Shown here piece by piece: positions 51,281 through 62,198 of a stretch of DNA of 64,000 bases. Source of the stretch: an uncultured Prochlorococcus sp. (lineage in GTDB: Bacteria > Cyanobacteriota > Cyanobacteriia > PCC-6307 > Cyanobiaceae); assembly GCA_902624105.1 (NCBI GenBank), contig CACNWH010000001.1, positions 1-64,000 of the forward strand. The letters run 5' to 3'. The position numbers and the translations under genes are program-made. Under the pieces are notes generated by a model. The model was not told where the DNA came from. It ran no database searches and saw only the letters and a list, made by a program, of their open reading frames with translations. Position 1 is the stretch's first letter. The number at the start of each line of letters is the position of its first letter.

Positions 51281-52054
51281 ATGAAAACTACCATTCTTTT
51301 AATTGAAGACGATCGCGACATGCGAGATTTAGTTTCGGGACATCTTGAACATTCTGGTTTTGATGTTTTAAAGTCTGATGACGGAATTAAAGGTCAAGCT
51401 TTGGCTTTGCAATATTCTCCAGATATCATCTTGCTAGACTTAATGCTCCCAAACGTTGACGGCCTTACTTTATGCCAAAGGTTGAGAAGAGATGATAGAA
51501 CGTCAGGTATACCCATATTAATGATTACAGCACTAGGCGGATTAAAAGATAAGGTTACTGGTTTTAATTCTGGAGCTGATGATTACATTACAAAACCTTT
51601 TGATCTAGAAGAGCTTCATGTCCGTATCAAAGCTCTTTTGAGAAGAACTAACAGAGCTGCATTAAATTCTACAAATCAGCAAGAAATACTCAATTATGGT
51701 CCACTCACGCTTGTGCCAGAAAGGTTTGAGGTGATTTGGTTTAATTCTCCAGTAAGACTTACTCATTTAGAATTCGAATTATTACATTGTTTACTTCAAA
51801 GACATGGTCAAACTGTCTCACCCGCATTAATTTTAAAAGAAGTATGGGGTTATGAGCCAGATGATGATATTGAGACCATTAGAGTTCATGTTAGGCACTT
51901 AAGAACAAAATTAGAACCTGATCCCAGGAAACCACAGTTTATTAAAACCGTTTATGGAGCTGGATATTGTCTAGAACTTCCTACAAGTAATCAAGCAGAT
52001 GTCGCTAAGGACGAATTTATCAATTCAAGAGAGTCAAATTTAATCAACTCATAA
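51281..52054 (+). CDS. rpaA: Response regulator RpaA
   Basis: OmpR-family response regulator of 257 residues. N-terminal receiver with phosphoacceptor Asp53 (LLDLMLP) and the Lys in TKPF; C-terminal winged helix with [18 protein letters not shown] and [13 protein letters not shown]. The [20 protein letters not shown] stretch identifies RpaA, the clock output regulator phosphorylated by SasA in other cyanobacteria. It converges with holB, one base apart. Confidence 0.95.
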   Translation: MKTTILLIEDDRDMRDLVSGHLEHSGFDVLKSDDGIKGQALALQYSPDIILLDLMLPNVDGLTLCQRLRRDDRTSGIPILMITALGGLKDKVTGFNSGADDYITKPFDLEELHVRIKALLRRTNRAALNSTNQQEILNYGPLTLVPERFEVIWFNSPVRLTHLEFELLHCLLQRHGQTVSPALILKEVWGYEPDDDIETIRVHVRHLRTKLEPDPRKPQFIKTVYGAGYCLELPTSNQADVAKDEFINSRESNLINS

Positions 52055-52055
52055 C

Positions 52056-53015
52056 CTAAAAGTTTTCAAGTTTTAACTTTAATAAGCCCACTTCCCAAGC
52101 TGTTCTTGGCTGTATATTCGAAATAATATTTGTTTTGATGGTTTCTAATGTTTCAACTATTTTTTTATCTTGTGTTTTTTTCCACCAATTACATTGCATG
52201 TAATTTAGCAGGAATTCTTGTTCATTCAGATTTAGATGAGTGATGATATTTTTAGCTAAAAAAAGTATATTTTCATAATTTTTGAGTGGGAATTTTATTT
52301 CATATTTAATGTTTGAAGGGATTTGATTCCAAATTTTTAAATATTCTAATAATTTTCCTGGAGATCCATTAGATATAAAAATCAAGTTTTCCAAAACTTC
52401 ATTATCTGACATGAGATCGATATTTTTATCTGGTGTTTGCTCAATCAATTGTTTTAATTCTTCATACGAATATGGCTTAAATCTTATTATTTGACATCTT
52501 GAAATAATTGTATCTATTAATAAATTTAAGTTTGAAGTTAATAAAATAAAAACTCCATTTGTTGGCTCTTCTAAAGTTTTTAATAAACAATTTGATGCAG
52601 ACTCATTCAATAAGTGAGCATCCTCAATTAATATAAATTTCTTTGTAGTTCTGATCGATTTTTTGCCTAAGAAAACTTTAATTTTGCGTATTTGTTCAAT
52701 TCGTATCAAAGATTTAGTTGTTTGATTTTTTTCTTTAGATATTTCTGATTGATTAATAAGGCTTCCTTTTGATATAAATGTTGGTTCAATTTTTAAAAAA
52801 TCAGCATAATTATTGTTTTTAATTTTTTTGTATGTGTCAAAATCAGAATCATTGGTTTTGATTATTTCTGCTATGAATCTTAATGCTGTTTCTTTTTTGC
52901 CGATATTTTCAGGACCATAAAAAATGTAAGCATTTGATATGACGTTCTTATTTATAATTTTATCTATTTTAAATTTGATTTCAGTTGCAGATTTAGTATC
53001 TATAAAATTAATCAT
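52056..53015 (-). CDS. holB: DNA polymerase III delta' subunit
   Basis: Clamp-loader subunit of 319 residues. A Walker-A-like GPENIGKKETA (34-44), ILIEDAHLLNESASNCLLKT LEEP, and SRCQIIRFKPYSYEEL follow the RFC/clamp-loader order. The family's usual Lys-Ser/Thr is Lys-Lys here, consistent with a delta' that does not hydrolyse ATP. It lies 7 bases downstream of tmk, a conserved pairing in bacteria. Confidence 0.9.
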   Translation of the reverse strand: MINFIDTKSATEIKFKIDKIINKNVISNAYIFYGPENIGKKETALRFIAEIIKTNDSDFDTYKKIKNNNYADFLKIEPTFISKGSLINQSEISKEKNQTTKSLIRIEQIRKIKVFLGKKSIRTTKKFILIEDAHLLNESASNCLLKTLEEPTNGVFILLTSNLNLLIDTIISRCQIIRFKPYSYEELKQLIEQTPDKNIDLMSDNEVLENLIFISNGSPGKLLEYLKIWNQIPSNIKYEIKFPLKNYENILFLAKNIITHLNLNEQEFLLNYMQCNWWKKTQDKKIVETLETIKTNIISNIQPRTAWEVGLLKLKLENF

Positions 53016-53022
53016 TACTTGT

Positions 53023-53652
53023 TTAAAGAAATTTATTGATTAATGAAGTTTGAATTTGTTGTGATATTGATTGTAAATCTTCAGAAGCTTTTATTATTTC
53101 CCAATTGTTTTCTAAAGCAATTAATTTAAATCCATGATTTACTTTCTTTAAAAATTCCAAGCCTTCAGATTCAATTCTATCTGCCACTTTATTCTTTCTC
53201 CGTAATATACTTTCTTCTGGTGATATCTCTAAAAAAAATGTTAAGTCTGGTTTTATGTTTTGACAAACAATATTTTCTAATTTTTTTATAATATCGATAT
53301 TTATTTCTCTCCCATAACCTTGATAAGCAAGAGTTGAGCCTGAAAATCTATCACTTATTATCCAATTTCCATTTTGTAATGCAGGTAATATTATTTTAGA
53401 TATATGTTCTGCTCTGTCAGCAGAATATAAAAGTAATTCTGTAAGGATAGAGGGTGAATTTGATTCATTATTTTTTAAAATCATATCTCTTATTTCTCTC
53501 CCTAAAATACTACCCCCAGGTTCTCGTGTTTTAATTAAAGTTGCATTTTTGTTGATTAAACCACTCTTTGGTAACCATTTAGAAAGTTCATTAATTTGGG
53601 TTGTTTTCCCACAACCATCGATTCCCTCCAGAACAATAAATTTTCCTTCCAT
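53023..53652 (-). CDS. tmk: Thymidylate kinase
   Basis: A 209-residue enzyme making dTDP from dTMP. P-loop [13 protein letters not shown] (7-19), the DR(Y/H)-type motif [28 protein letters not shown], and the lid-region [12 protein letters not shown]. It starts directly after the P-type ATPase stop, so the three minus-strand genes (ATPase-tmk-holB) are probably co-transcribed. Confidence 0.95.
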   Translation of the reverse strand: MEGKFIVLEGIDGCGKTTQINELSKWLPKSGLINKNATLIKTREPGGSILGREIRDMILKNNESNSPSILTELLLYSADRAEHISKIILPALQNGNWIISDRFSGSTLAYQGYGREINIDIIKKLENIVCQNIKPDLTFFLEISPEESILRRKNKVADRIESEGLEFLKKVNHGFKLIALENNWEIIKASEDLQSISQQIQTSLINKFL

Positions 53653-55956
53653 TCAGTCTAAATATAATGCATTAACTACCACTGTAATTGAACTAATAGC
53701 CATTAATAATGCTGCAATTGAAGGGGATAAAAGTATTCCAAATTTAGGGTATAAAACCCCTGCGGCTAAAGGAATTGCTATTAGATTATATCCAAAGGCC
53801 CAAAACAGATTCTGTTGAATTTTTCTTAAAGTCTTTTTTGCAAGCTTAAAAGCATAGTTAAGACCATTTAATTTATCACCCATTAGGACAATATCTGCAT
53901 TAGCTTTTGCAATTTGAGTCCCTGAACCAACAGCAATACCAAGGTTTGATCCTGCTAAAGCAGGGGCGTCATTGATTCCATCTCCAACCATTGCGACTTT
54001 CTTATTATCATAATTTTTTAATTTCTCAATATTGTTTAATTTATCTTCAGGTAGTAGTCCCCATTTTAGTTCGTTCATTTTGCAATTAAGTTTTCTGCCT
54101 AAATCAACAACACATTCTTTTCTATCTCCACTGAAAATATAAATGTCTAGATTATCTTCTCTTAATCTTTTAATTGAAGTGATAGCATCGTCTCTTAATG
54201 TGTCTCCCAATAGAATACAACCTATAAGATTTGCAGAGATGCTTACTCCAATAATTGTATATTTGCTCATCTGTGTTGAAATTATCGTATCTTTGATTTC
54301 ATCGCTTATTTCAACATTTTGATTCTCTAACCATTTTAAATTTCCAACTTTTACTTCTCCATTAATTGATTGTAATTCACCTGATATTCCTCGCCCTGTT
54401 TCAGTTTTAATATTTTTGATTGGAAATAAATTGATATTCTTCTTTTTTGCTTCTTCAATCAGTGATTTTGCTATTGGATGTCTACTTTCCTTCTCTAAAC
54501 TTGCAGATATTTGTAGAAGATAAGTTTCATCCTTGCTTCCAACATAGCCAACAACATAAGGTGATCCTTTGGTCAATGTACCAGTTTTATCAAAAATAAT
54601 TGAATCTATTTTTGATGCGATCTCTATTTTATCTCCGCCTTTAAAAAGGATTCCTTTTTTTGCTGCTTTACCAGAGGCAACTGTTATTACAGTAGGAGTT
54701 GCTAAGCCTAATGCACATGGACAGGCAATTACCAATACTGCTATAGATAGTTGTATCGCAAGAGTAAGAGGGTTATCCGCGTTACTCCCTAAAGAGCTAT
54801 GTAATGAGTGATTATTATGTATAGATAAACCAATATTTTCAGTTTGAATTAGATTTGGCCATATTCTAAAAGCTATTTGCCACCAAAAAATGAAGCTTAA
54901 TATTGATGTAAACAGTACAAAATATGTAAATTTACCTGCTATTTGATCTGCTAATCTTTGAATAGAGGGCTTCTGTGATTGAACAGATTCAATAAGATTT
55001 ACAAGCTTGGCTAATGAAGAATCAGATCCTACCTTGAGCACTTTTAAGCGTAAACTTGAATTTAAATTGAGAGAGCCATTCAGTAAGTTATCACCTTCAT
55101 TTGCTTCAATAGGTTTTGATTCTCCAGTAATATGAGAAACATCTATAAGTGAATTACCTTTTATAATAATACAATCTGCAGGTATCCTATCGCCCGCTAA
55201 GACTTTGATTTCATCATTAGGTCTTAAAGTATTAACTCTAATTTCCTTAGTATCATTGTTCTTATCATAAATAAGAGTTTTTTCAGGCTGCAAATCTAAT
55301 AATTCACTAATTGAAGATCCTGTTTGATATTTAGCTCTGTCCTCTAAAAAACGTCCAAGAAGTATAAATCCTAATAACATGACAGGTTCATTAAAAAAAC
55401 AGGGGAAGCCACTTTCGGGGAAAATTAAAGATACGAGACTAGTGAAATAAGCACTTGTTACTCCAAGGGCTACGAGTGTATCCATATCTGGTCTCTTCAA
55501 TAAAAATGATTTGAAACCTTTAAGAATGATTGGTCTTCCTGGGAAAACAAGTGCAGTAGTAGCAATAGATGCATGAAAATAAATATTTCCAAGTAGTGAT
55601 GAATTAATATAACCTCCCTCAGCTAAGTGCCCTAAGACTGAAACGAATAAAAGAACAAATGCAAAATTAAGCTTTTTCCATTTATTGACCCATTTTTCTT
55701 TTTTATCTAATTCTGCCTTATTAATTTTTTCTGAAAAATCATTTGTATAAACTTTTGAAGGAAAGCCATGGGTTGAAAGATTATCTAATATTTCTTGTAT
55801 ATCAAAGTTGTTATTTTTTATATCAAAATAAGCACTTTCTGTTAAAAGATTTACAGTTACATTTTTCGTGCCCTCGCTATCATTTAATATTCTTTCAACA
55901 GTTTGAACACACCCTCCACATTTCATTCCAGTAATATTAAGTTGTATGCTTTTCAT
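53653..55956 (-). CDS. Copper-transporting P-type ATPase
   Basis: A 767-residue P1B-type ATPase: one N-terminal heavy-metal domain (GMKCGGC, 10-16), transmembrane CPC motif in IACPCALGLATP, phosphorylation site DKTGTLTKG, and the ATP-site motifs HPIAKSL and GDGINDAPAL. CPC makes it a Cu+ transporter. In cyanobacteria it is either CtaA/CopA (plasma membrane) or PacS (thylakoid); which one cannot be decided here. Copper supply for plastocyanin is the likely purpose. Confidence 0.93.
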   Translation of the reverse strand: MKSIQLNITGMKCGGCVQTVERILNDSEGTKNVTVNLLTESAYFDIKNNNFDIQEILDNLSTHGFPSKVYTNDFSEKINKAELDKKEKWVNKWKKLNFAFVLLFVSVLGHLAEGGYINSSLLGNIYFHASIATTALVFPGRPIILKGFKSFLLKRPDMDTLVALGVTSAYFTSLVSLIFPESGFPCFFNEPVMLLGFILLGRFLEDRAKYQTGSSISELLDLQPEKTLIYDKNNDTKEIRVNTLRPNDEIKVLAGDRIPADCIIIKGNSLIDVSHITGESKPIEANEGDNLLNGSLNLNSSLRLKVLKVGSDSSLAKLVNLIESVQSQKPSIQRLADQIAGKFTYFVLFTSILSFIFWWQIAFRIWPNLIQTENIGLSIHNNHSLHSSLGSNADNPLTLAIQLSIAVLVIACPCALGLATPTVITVASGKAAKKGILFKGGDKIEIASKIDSIIFDKTGTLTKGSPYVVGYVGSKDETYLLQISASLEKESRHPIAKSLIEEAKKKNINLFPIKNIKTETGRGISGELQSINGEVKVGNLKWLENQNVEISDEIKDTIISTQMSKYTIIGVSISANLIGCILLGDTLRDDAITSIKRLREDNLDIYIFSGDRKECVVDLGRKLNCKMNELKWGLLPEDKLNNIEKLKNYDNKKVAMVGDGINDAPALAGSNLGIAVGSGTQIAKANADIVLMGDKLNGLNYAFKLAKKTLRKIQQNLFWAFGYNLIAIPLAAGVLYPKFGILLSPSIAALLMAISSITVVVNALYLD

Positions 55957-56073
55957 ATGTCTTTTAAATAGCTTAATATACTTTTAGTTTATTAATTACT
56001 ATCATAAATGTTAGTGATTTTTTTTAAATAGTTTAATCTTAATTTTCTATTATTTTTTTATTAAAAATTTAAA

Positions 56074-56595
56074 GTGCCTAGTAATCAAAACAGAGACAAT
56101 TTTATTGATAAAGCTTTTACAGTAATAGCAGAATCTATTGTAAAAGTTCTCCCAATAGCTGAGAAAGAAAAGAAGGCATACATCTATTACCGAGATGGTT
56201 TGGCTGCACAAAATAATGGAGATTATTCAGAAGCTCTTGAATATTATCAAGAAAGTTTATTGCTAGAAGAAAGTCCTATAGATAGAGGGGAGACTTTAAA
56301 AAATATGGCAATTATCTACATGAGTAATGGTGATGAAGATCTTGCTATTGAAACCTATAAAAAAGCATTAATTGAAAATCCTAAACAACCTTCTTGTCTT
56401 AAAAATATTGGATTAATTTATGAAAAGAGAGGAAGGTATGCTGAACAAAGTGGAGATTATGATCAACGGGATATTTGGTTTGATAAAGCGGCAGAGGTTT
56501 GGATTAAGGCTGTCAGGTTATACCCTGGTGGCTATCTCGATATTGAAAATTGGCTTAAAAACACTGGTAGAAGTAATATAGACGTTTATTTATAG
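56074..56595 (+). CDS. ycf3: Photosystem I assembly protein Ycf3
   Basis: A 173-residue TPR protein that chaperones PSI assembly. Three TPR units are visible, with [20 protein letters not shown] first and [20 protein letters not shown] third; [20 protein letters not shown] ends it. Start is GTG at 56074. It overlaps the convergent radA by 6 bases. Confidence 0.95.
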   Translation: MPSNQNRDNFIDKAFTVIAESIVKVLPIAEKEKKAYIYYRDGLAAQNNGDYSEALEYYQESLLLEESPIDRGETLKNMAIIYMSNGDEDLAIETYKKALIENPKQPSCLKNIGLIYEKRGRYAEQSGDYDQRDIWFDKAAEVWIKAVRLYPGGYLDIENWLKNTGRSNIDVYL

Positions 56596-57963
56596 CTTTT
56601 GTAAATTTTTTAAAGCAATATCTACTGCTATTTTGATATTATCAACTTCAATTAAAGTTATTGAATTTTTAAATTTCAAAACTATTTCGTTATCAGCCTG
56701 TGGAATTAACATTTTTTTGTAACCTAATCTTATGCACTCTTCGACTTTTGATTTTAGATTGTTAGTCCTTCTCACTTGACCATTTAAGCCAAGTTCTCCG
56801 ATAAATGCACAATCTTTTATGGGATTTTGATTTATGAGGCTAGAAATAATTGATATTGCTACACACAAGTCTGACGAGGGATCATTAATTTCAAAACCGC
56901 CAGCTGTAGCTACATAACAATCAAATTCATATAATTTTAAATCAATCTGCTTTTCAATTACAGCAATTATCTGGTGCAATCTATTAATATTTAGTCCAGT
57001 AGTAGCTCTTTTAGGATTGTTAAAAAAAGTTTTATTTACTAGTGATTGAATATCAACTGCGAAAGATCTAGTACCCTCAAGGGTAATTGTTGTAGCTACT
57101 CCAGCTATATTTTCTCGAGTCGTAAAGTTAGAACTTGGATTTCTAATTTCATTTAATCCATTTTCAAGCATTTCAAAAATGCCTAATTCAAATGTTGCAC
57201 CAAATCTATTTTTTATTCCTCTTAACAATCTATGACTAGCGATGTGATCACCTTCAAAATTAAGAACAACATCTACTAAATGTTCTAAAGTCTTAGGTCC
57301 AGCTAATGATCCATCTTTAGTTACATGTCCGATAATGAGAAGAGCAATATTATTTTCTTTTGCAAATTTTTGTAATTCAGTAGAGCATGATCTTACTTGT
57401 GATACTGATCCAGATGCACTTTCTAAGTCACTATTATTAATCGCCTGAATACTATCTATAATTGCGATAGTTGGTTTATTATCCTCTATTTCTTGAATAA
57501 TTATTGATAAGTTATTTTCTGCAAAAACTTTTAAATCAGAGTTTATTTGGTTTAGCCTGGTCCATCTTATTTTGACCTGCTCTAATGATTCCTCTGCAGT
57601 CACATAAAGAACCTTATGAGATAATGACATACTGCTTGCGGCTTGTAAAACAAGCGTACTTTTGCCAATGCCTGGCTCTCCTCCCAGTAAAGTGATTGAA
57701 CCATGAACGAATCCTCCACCTAAAACTCTATCAAATTCATTAAAACCAGTCTTAATTCTAGAGATTTCTTGAATTTTAATTTCTGTAAAGAGTTTTGATT
57801 TTTTACTTTTTTTAATAATATTTTTGCTGGAAACAGAACTTTTTTTTTCTTCTATAATTGAATTCCATTCTTTACAATTCACACATCTGCCAAAGTATTG
57901 AGAAGTTTCATACCCGCAATTTTGACAAACATATTTTGAGGATTTATTTAGCATTTTGCTCAT
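56590..57963 (-). CDS. radA: DNA repair protein RadA
   Basis: A 457-residue protein for branch migration in recombination. N-terminal zinc finger CQNCGY...CVNCKEW (Cys 13, 16, 27, 30), RecA-like ATPase with Walker [11 protein letters not shown] (95-103), the RadA-specific KNRFGA motif, and a C-terminal Lon-protease-like domain ([20 protein letters not shown]). Confidence 0.95.
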   Translation of the reverse strand: MSKMLNKSSKYVCQNCGYETSQYFGRCVNCKEWNSIIEEKKSSVSSKNIIKKSKKSKLFTEIKIQEISRIKTGFNEFDRVLGGGFVHGSITLLGGEPGIGKSTLVLQAASSMSLSHKVLYVTAEESLEQVKIRWTRLNQINSDLKVFAENNLSIIIQEIEDNKPTIAIIDSIQAINNSDLESASGSVSQVRSCSTELQKFAKENNIALLIIGHVTKDGSLAGPKTLEHLVDVVLNFEGDHIASHRLLRGIKNRFGATFELGIFEMLENGLNEIRNPSSNFTTRENIAGVATTITLEGTRSFAVDIQSLVNKTFFNNPKRATTGLNINRLHQIIAVIEKQIDLKLYEFDCYVATAGGFEINDPSSDLCVAISIISSLINQNPIKDCAFIGELGLNGQVRRTNNLKSKVEECIRLGYKKMLIPQADNEIVLKFKNSITLIEVDNIKIAVDIALKNLQKL

Positions 57964-58062
57964 GAAGATAAAATTACTACAAAAGTTGTTTTGGATATTG
58001 CCCCTTCACAAGTTAGATTAGGTATAGATTAAATACTCATGCTGATTAGCTAATAGCAACAA

Positions 58063-58809
58063 ATGGCTGCATCAAGTCAAACAAAAGAAACAATTCTCGT
58101 CGCAGATGATGAGGCAAGTATCAGAAGAATACTAGAAACAAGGCTCTCTATGATTGGTTATAAGGTTGTAACCGCTTCTGATGGGAAAGAGGCTCTTAAA
58201 TTGTTTAGGGATTATGAGCCAGATTTAGTAGTTCTTGACGTAATGATGCCAAAATTAGATGGTTATGGTGTCTGTCAAGAATTGAGAAAAGATTCTGATG
58301 TTCCTATCGTAATGTTAACCGCATTAGGAGACGTTGCAGATAGGATTACTGGATTAGAGTTAGGTGCTGACGATTATGTTGTGAAACCTTTTAGTCCTAA
58401 GGAACTTGAGGCAAGAATTAGATGCGTGTTGAGAAGAATAGATAAAGAACAAATTGCGGGTATGCCTAATTCTGGGCTAATACAAGTCACAGATATAAAA
58501 ATTGACACAAATCGAAGACAAGTTTTTAAAAGTGATGAGCGGATAAGATTAACAGGAATGGAATTTAGTTTATTGGAATTACTGGTCAGTAGGTCAGGCG
58601 AGCCTTTTAGTCGGGGAGAAATATTAAAAGAGGTTTGGGGATATACGCCTGAAAGACATGTTGATACAAGAGTCGTTGATGTACATATCTCTAGACTTAG
58701 ATCAAAACTAGAGGCTGATCCTGCTAATCCTGAATTAATTCTTACGGCGAGGGGTACAGGTTATTTATTTCAGAGGATTGTTGATATTGCTCCCTTTGAA
58801 GGTAATTAA
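58063..58809 (+). CDS. rpaB: Response regulator RpaB (Ycf27-like)
   Basis: A 248-residue OmpR-family regulator with receiver Asp59 (VVLDVMMPKLDG), KPFSPKELEARIRCVLRR, and a winged-helix domain ending GTGYLFQRIVD. It matches RpaB, the essential light-stress regulator of cyanobacteria and red algal plastids, which binds HLR1 elements of hli and psb genes. It directly precedes plsX. Confidence 0.93.
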   Translation: MAASSQTKETILVADDEASIRRILETRLSMIGYKVVTASDGKEALKLFRDYEPDLVVLDVMMPKLDGYGVCQELRKDSDVPIVMLTALGDVADRITGLELGADDYVVKPFSPKELEARIRCVLRRIDKEQIAGMPNSGLIQVTDIKIDTNRRQVFKSDERIRLTGMEFSLLELLVSRSGEPFSRGEILKEVWGYTPERHVDTRVVDVHISRLRSKLEADPANPELILTARGTGYLFQRIVDIAPFEGN

Positions 58810-60216
58810 ATGACTAAAGAAAATTACAGGAAAATAAATAAATCAAGAGCTATTAGGAGATTAGTTATTTGGTATAAGAGAAATACTGCTGTTACTTCTA
58901 TTGTTGATTCTGCTGCTAATTCTGCAGCTACCGCAACTAATGTAGCCGAAAATGTAGTTTCAAGTGCGGGCTCAGTTGTAAGTACTGCAAGTAATGTGGC
59001 TGGGAATGTAGTTTCCAGTGCAGGATCAGTTGTAAATACTGCAAGTAATGTAGCTGGTAACGTCGTTTCAAGTGCAGGTTCTCTCGCGAAAAATACATTG
59101 CAGCCCTTAGTCTTTGACCCATTGAAACGTCTCCAAGCTAATGAGAATGATAATGATCAAGAAGATGTTAATACTAGTAAAAGAGTTTGGATCGCTGTTG
59201 ATGGTATGGGAGGAGATCATGCTCCAGGTCCTATACTCGAAGGCTGTTTAGATGCAATACAAAGATTTCCAATTAATATTAAATTTGTAGGTCAGCTTGA
59301 TAAAATCAATGAGGCTTCTAAGGAAATTGGATTATATGAATTAATGGAGAAAGAAATACAAAATAATCGTTTTGAACTCGTTGCTAGTGGTTCACCCATA
59401 GGTATGAACGAAGAAGCAACAGCTGTCCGTAAGAAGAAGGAAGCTAGTATCAATGTAGCCATGAATTTAGTAAAAAATAATGAAGCAAAAGCAGTATATT
59501 CTGCAGGTAATTCTGGAGCTTTAATGGCATCAGCAATATTTAGAATTGGGAGGCTTAAGGGCATAGATAGACCAGCAATAGGAGCATTATTTCCAACTAG
59601 AGACCAAAGTCGACCAGTTTTAGTATTAGATGTTGGCGCAAATACTGATTGTAAGCCAAACTATTTGCTTCAATTTGCATTATTAGGAAATATCTATGCA
59701 AAGGATGTTTTGCAAATAAATAGTCCAAAAATAGGTCTTTTAAATATTGGTGAAGAGGATTGTAAAGGTAATGAACTCTCATTACAAACATATAAATTGC
59801 TTTCAAAAGAAAAAGACTTAAATTTTTTAGGAAACTGCGAAGGGAGAGATGTTTTAAGTGGAGAATTTGATGTTGTTGTTTGTGATGGTTTTACTGGTAA
59901 TGTCCTTTTAAAATTTTTAGAGTCAGTTGGTGGTGTTTTATTGGATATTTTAAAATCTGAATTACCAAGAGGAAGAAGAGGAAAAGTTGGATCTGCTTTC
60001 TTAAAAAGTAATCTGATTAGGATAAAAAAAAGATTAGATCATGCAGAGCATGGAGGAGCATTGTTACTTGGTGTAAATGGTATTTGTGTAATTGGTCATG
60101 GAAGTAGTAAGTCATTATCTGTGGTAAGCGCTTTAAGATTGGCTCATTCAGCAGTGAGTCACGATGTTATGGAGCACTTAATCCAACTTCAAAAACAACC
60201 AGTTTTAAATTCATAA
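58810..60216 (+). CDS. plsX: Phosphate acyltransferase PlsX with repeat-containing N-terminal extension
   Basis: Makes acyl-phosphate from acyl-ACP for phospholipid synthesis. Residues about 125-468 are a normal PlsX (VAVDGMGGDHAP region, SAGNSGALMASA, GEEDCKGN, DGFTGNVLLK). The first 120 residues are extra: a basic start, then three 18-residue repeats (44-97) of the type NVAGNVVSSAGSVVNTAS. Start is the ATG right after rpaB. Next genes are fabH, fabD and plsC. Confidence 0.92.
   Translation: MTKENYRKINKSRAIRRLVIWYKRNTAVTSIVDSAANSAATATNVAENVVSSAGSVVSTASNVAGNVVSSAGSVVNTASNVAGNVVSSAGSLAKNTLQPLVFDPLKRLQANENDNDQEDVNTSKRVWIAVDGMGGDHAPGPILEGCLDAIQRFPINIKFVGQLDKINEASKEIGLYELMEKEIQNNRFELVASGSPIGMNEEATAVRKKKEASINVAMNLVKNNEAKAVYSAGNSGALMASAIFRIGRLKGIDRPAIGALFPTRDQSRPVLVLDVGANTDCKPNYLLQFALLGNIYAKDVLQINSPKIGLLNIGEEDCKGNELSLQTYKLLSKEKDLNFLGNCEGRDVLSGEFDVVVCDGFTGNVLLKFLESVGGVLLDILKSELPRGRRGKVGSAFLKSNLIRIKKRLDHAEHGGALLLGVNGICVIGHGSSKSLSVVSALRLAHSAVSHDVMEHLIQLQKQPVLNS
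58939..59100 (+). repeat. Three 54-bp tandem repeats inside plsX
   Basis: Three imperfect 54-base units encode three 18-residue units (NVAENVVSSAGSVVSTAS, then NVAGNVVSSAGSVVNTAS, then NVAGNVVSSAGSLAKNTL). The DNA of the units differs at several synonymous positions, so the repeat is not brand new. Confidence 0.85.
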
Positions 60217-60267
60217 ACATATTGTGTCTAATTTATGTTTGACTTATATAAGGTATAGTTAATTTTC

Positions 60268-61275
60268 TTGAAAGGTCCAAACTTTGTCAATAATGGAATA
60301 ACCTTCAAGGGTTGCGGCAGTTATTTACCTACTCAAGTCTTGAGTAATGAAAAGATCAGCCAAATAGTAGATACTAGTGATGAGTGGATTAAAACAAGAA
60401 CTGGTATAGAAAGTAGAAGAATAGCTGAAGTAGATGAAAATGTTTCAGAAATGGGTTTTAAAGCAGCAGTATCAGCAATGGCTATGGCGGACTGGAATTC
60501 TGAATCTGTTGATTTAATAATATTGGCTACTTCTACGCCAAGTGATCTTTTTGGCTCTGCACCTATGATTCAGTCTAAATTACGAGCAAAGAATGCTTTA
60601 GCTTTTGATCTTACTGCTGCTTGCAGTGGATTCTTATTTGCTTTAATTACGGCCTCCCAATATCTAAGTTCAGGTAAATATAAAAGAGCATTAGTCATAG
60701 GCTCTGATCAATTATCAAGCTATGTTGATTGGAAAGATAGGGGGAGTTGCATCCTTTTCGGAGATGGTGCAGGAGCATTGGCTATTGAAGCTTCCAATGA
60801 TCAAAACAATTTATTTGGTTTTAATTTGAGGACTGATGGAGCAAGAGGCAGTTTTCTAAATCTTTATAATAAAAAGTTAGATGGTAATATTGTTGATCAA
60901 ATAAAATTTCGTAAAGGAGAATTTTCAAATATCTCGATGAATGGGCAAGAAGTTTACAAATTTGCTGTTAGAGAGGTACCTATTATTATTAGTGAGTTAT
61001 TAAAAGAAACAAATTTTGATAGTGAAGATATTGATTGGCTAATTCTACATCAAGCAAATCAGAGAATATTGGATGCTGTAGGAGATAGATTAAAAATAAA
61101 TAAAAGAAAAATATTAACTAATTTAAATAAATATGGTAATACTTCTGCAGCAACAATCCCTTTGGTTTTGGACGAATTCATAAGAAATCATAAGATTAAA
61201 AAAAATGACATAATCTTAACAAGCGGTTTTGGTGCAGGGTTAAGTTGGGGAGCTGCCCTATTAAAATGGGGTTAA
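60268..61275 (+). CDS. fabH: 3-oxoacyl-ACP synthase III
   Basis: Condensing enzyme of 335 residues that starts fatty-acid chains from acetyl-CoA. Active-site Cys119 (DLTAACSGFLF), His261 (LHQANQR) and Asn291 (NKYGNTSA) form the triad. Start is TTG at 60268, 51 bases after plsX; the N terminus reads FVNNGITFKGCGSYLP, as expected for the fold. Confidence 0.95.
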   Translation: MKGPNFVNNGITFKGCGSYLPTQVLSNEKISQIVDTSDEWIKTRTGIESRRIAEVDENVSEMGFKAAVSAMAMADWNSESVDLIILATSTPSDLFGSAPMIQSKLRAKNALAFDLTAACSGFLFALITASQYLSSGKYKRALVIGSDQLSSYVDWKDRGSCILFGDGAGALAIEASNDQNNLFGFNLRTDGARGSFLNLYNKKLDGNIVDQIKFRKGEFSNISMNGQEVYKFAVREVPIIISELLKETNFDSEDIDWLILHQANQRILDAVGDRLKINKRKILTNLNKYGNTSAATIPLVLDEFIRNHKIKKNDIILTSGFGAGLSWGAALLKWG

Positions 61276-61294
61276 TAAAATAAAAACTTTAAAA

Positions 61295-62194
61295 ATGCTG
61301 ACTGCATGGTTATTCCCTGGTCAAGGTTCACAAAAACTTGGAATGGGACATGATGTTATTGAATTGAATGATGCAAAAAGAAGATTTGATTTAGCATCAA
61401 ATATCTTTAATAAAGATTTATATCAAATTTGCAGTTTGCAGACTGATGCAAATAGTGATGAATTGAATCTCAATAATACAAAAAATACTCAGATATGCCT
61501 TTTTTTGGTTGAGTCAATACTTTTAGATGCTTTAAAGTCAAAAGGATATAAACCAGACTATTTGGCAGGCCATAGTTTAGGAGAAATTACAGCTTTATAT
61601 GGAGCAGAGGTATTATCTTTTGAAGACTGTGTATCGCTAATTAAGATTAGATCTGAATTAATGTCATCAGCAGTTAAAGGTAGTATGGCAGCTTTAATAG
61701 GTTTTGATATAGATGAACTTAGAAAATCAGTTGATGCTCTAGATGATGTTGTAATCGCAAATGATAATAGTTCTTCTCAGGTTGTTCTTTCTGGGAAAAG
61801 AGAAGCTTTAGAAAGTTTATCTCAAAAAATCACATGCAAAAGATTTATTTTTTTAAATGTTTCAGGAGCTTTTCATTCACATTTTATGAGAGAGCCTTCA
61901 CAAAAATTTTCTAGTTATTTAGATGACCTTAATTTCAAAGAACCCATATTACCTGTAATAAGTAATTCTAATCCTACACTGTGTAATGATTCTAAAGAAT
62001 TAAAAATTCGTTTAAAAGATCAAATGTGTAATGGAGTGAGATGGCGTGAAACAATGGATTTAATTAAAGAGCAAGGTAAAGATATTCATCTCGTTGAGAT
62101 CGGCCCTTCTAATGTTCTTGGAGGACTGGCTAAGCGACATTTAAAAAATATTATGATTAGTCAAGTATCATCGGCTAAAGAAATTACTTATTAA
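61295..62194 (+). CDS. fabD: Malonyl-CoA:ACP transacylase
   Basis: A 299-residue enzyme that loads malonate onto ACP. PGQGSQKLGMG starts the fold, the nucleophile Ser94 is in AGHSLGEIT, and a His in GAFHSHFM (about 194-196) completes the site. It follows fabH by 19 bases. Confidence 0.95.
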   Translation: MLTAWLFPGQGSQKLGMGHDVIELNDAKRRFDLASNIFNKDLYQICSLQTDANSDELNLNNTKNTQICLFLVESILLDALKSKGYKPDYLAGHSLGEITALYGAEVLSFEDCVSLIKIRSELMSSAVKGSMAALIGFDIDELRKSVDALDDVVIANDNSSSQVVLSGKREALESLSQKITCKRFIFLNVSGAFHSHFMREPSQKFSSYLDDLNFKEPILPVISNSNPTLCNDSKELKIRLKDQMCNGVRWRETMDLIKEQGKDIHLVEIGPSNVLGGLAKRHLKNIMISQVSSAKEITY

Positions 62195-62198
62195 CTTT

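Noticed and set aside
58937-59122. 61-codon minus-strand ORF opposite the plsX repeats
   Set aside because: A by-product of the repeated codon pattern on the coding strand; repetitive Leu-His-Tyr sequence with no start signals.
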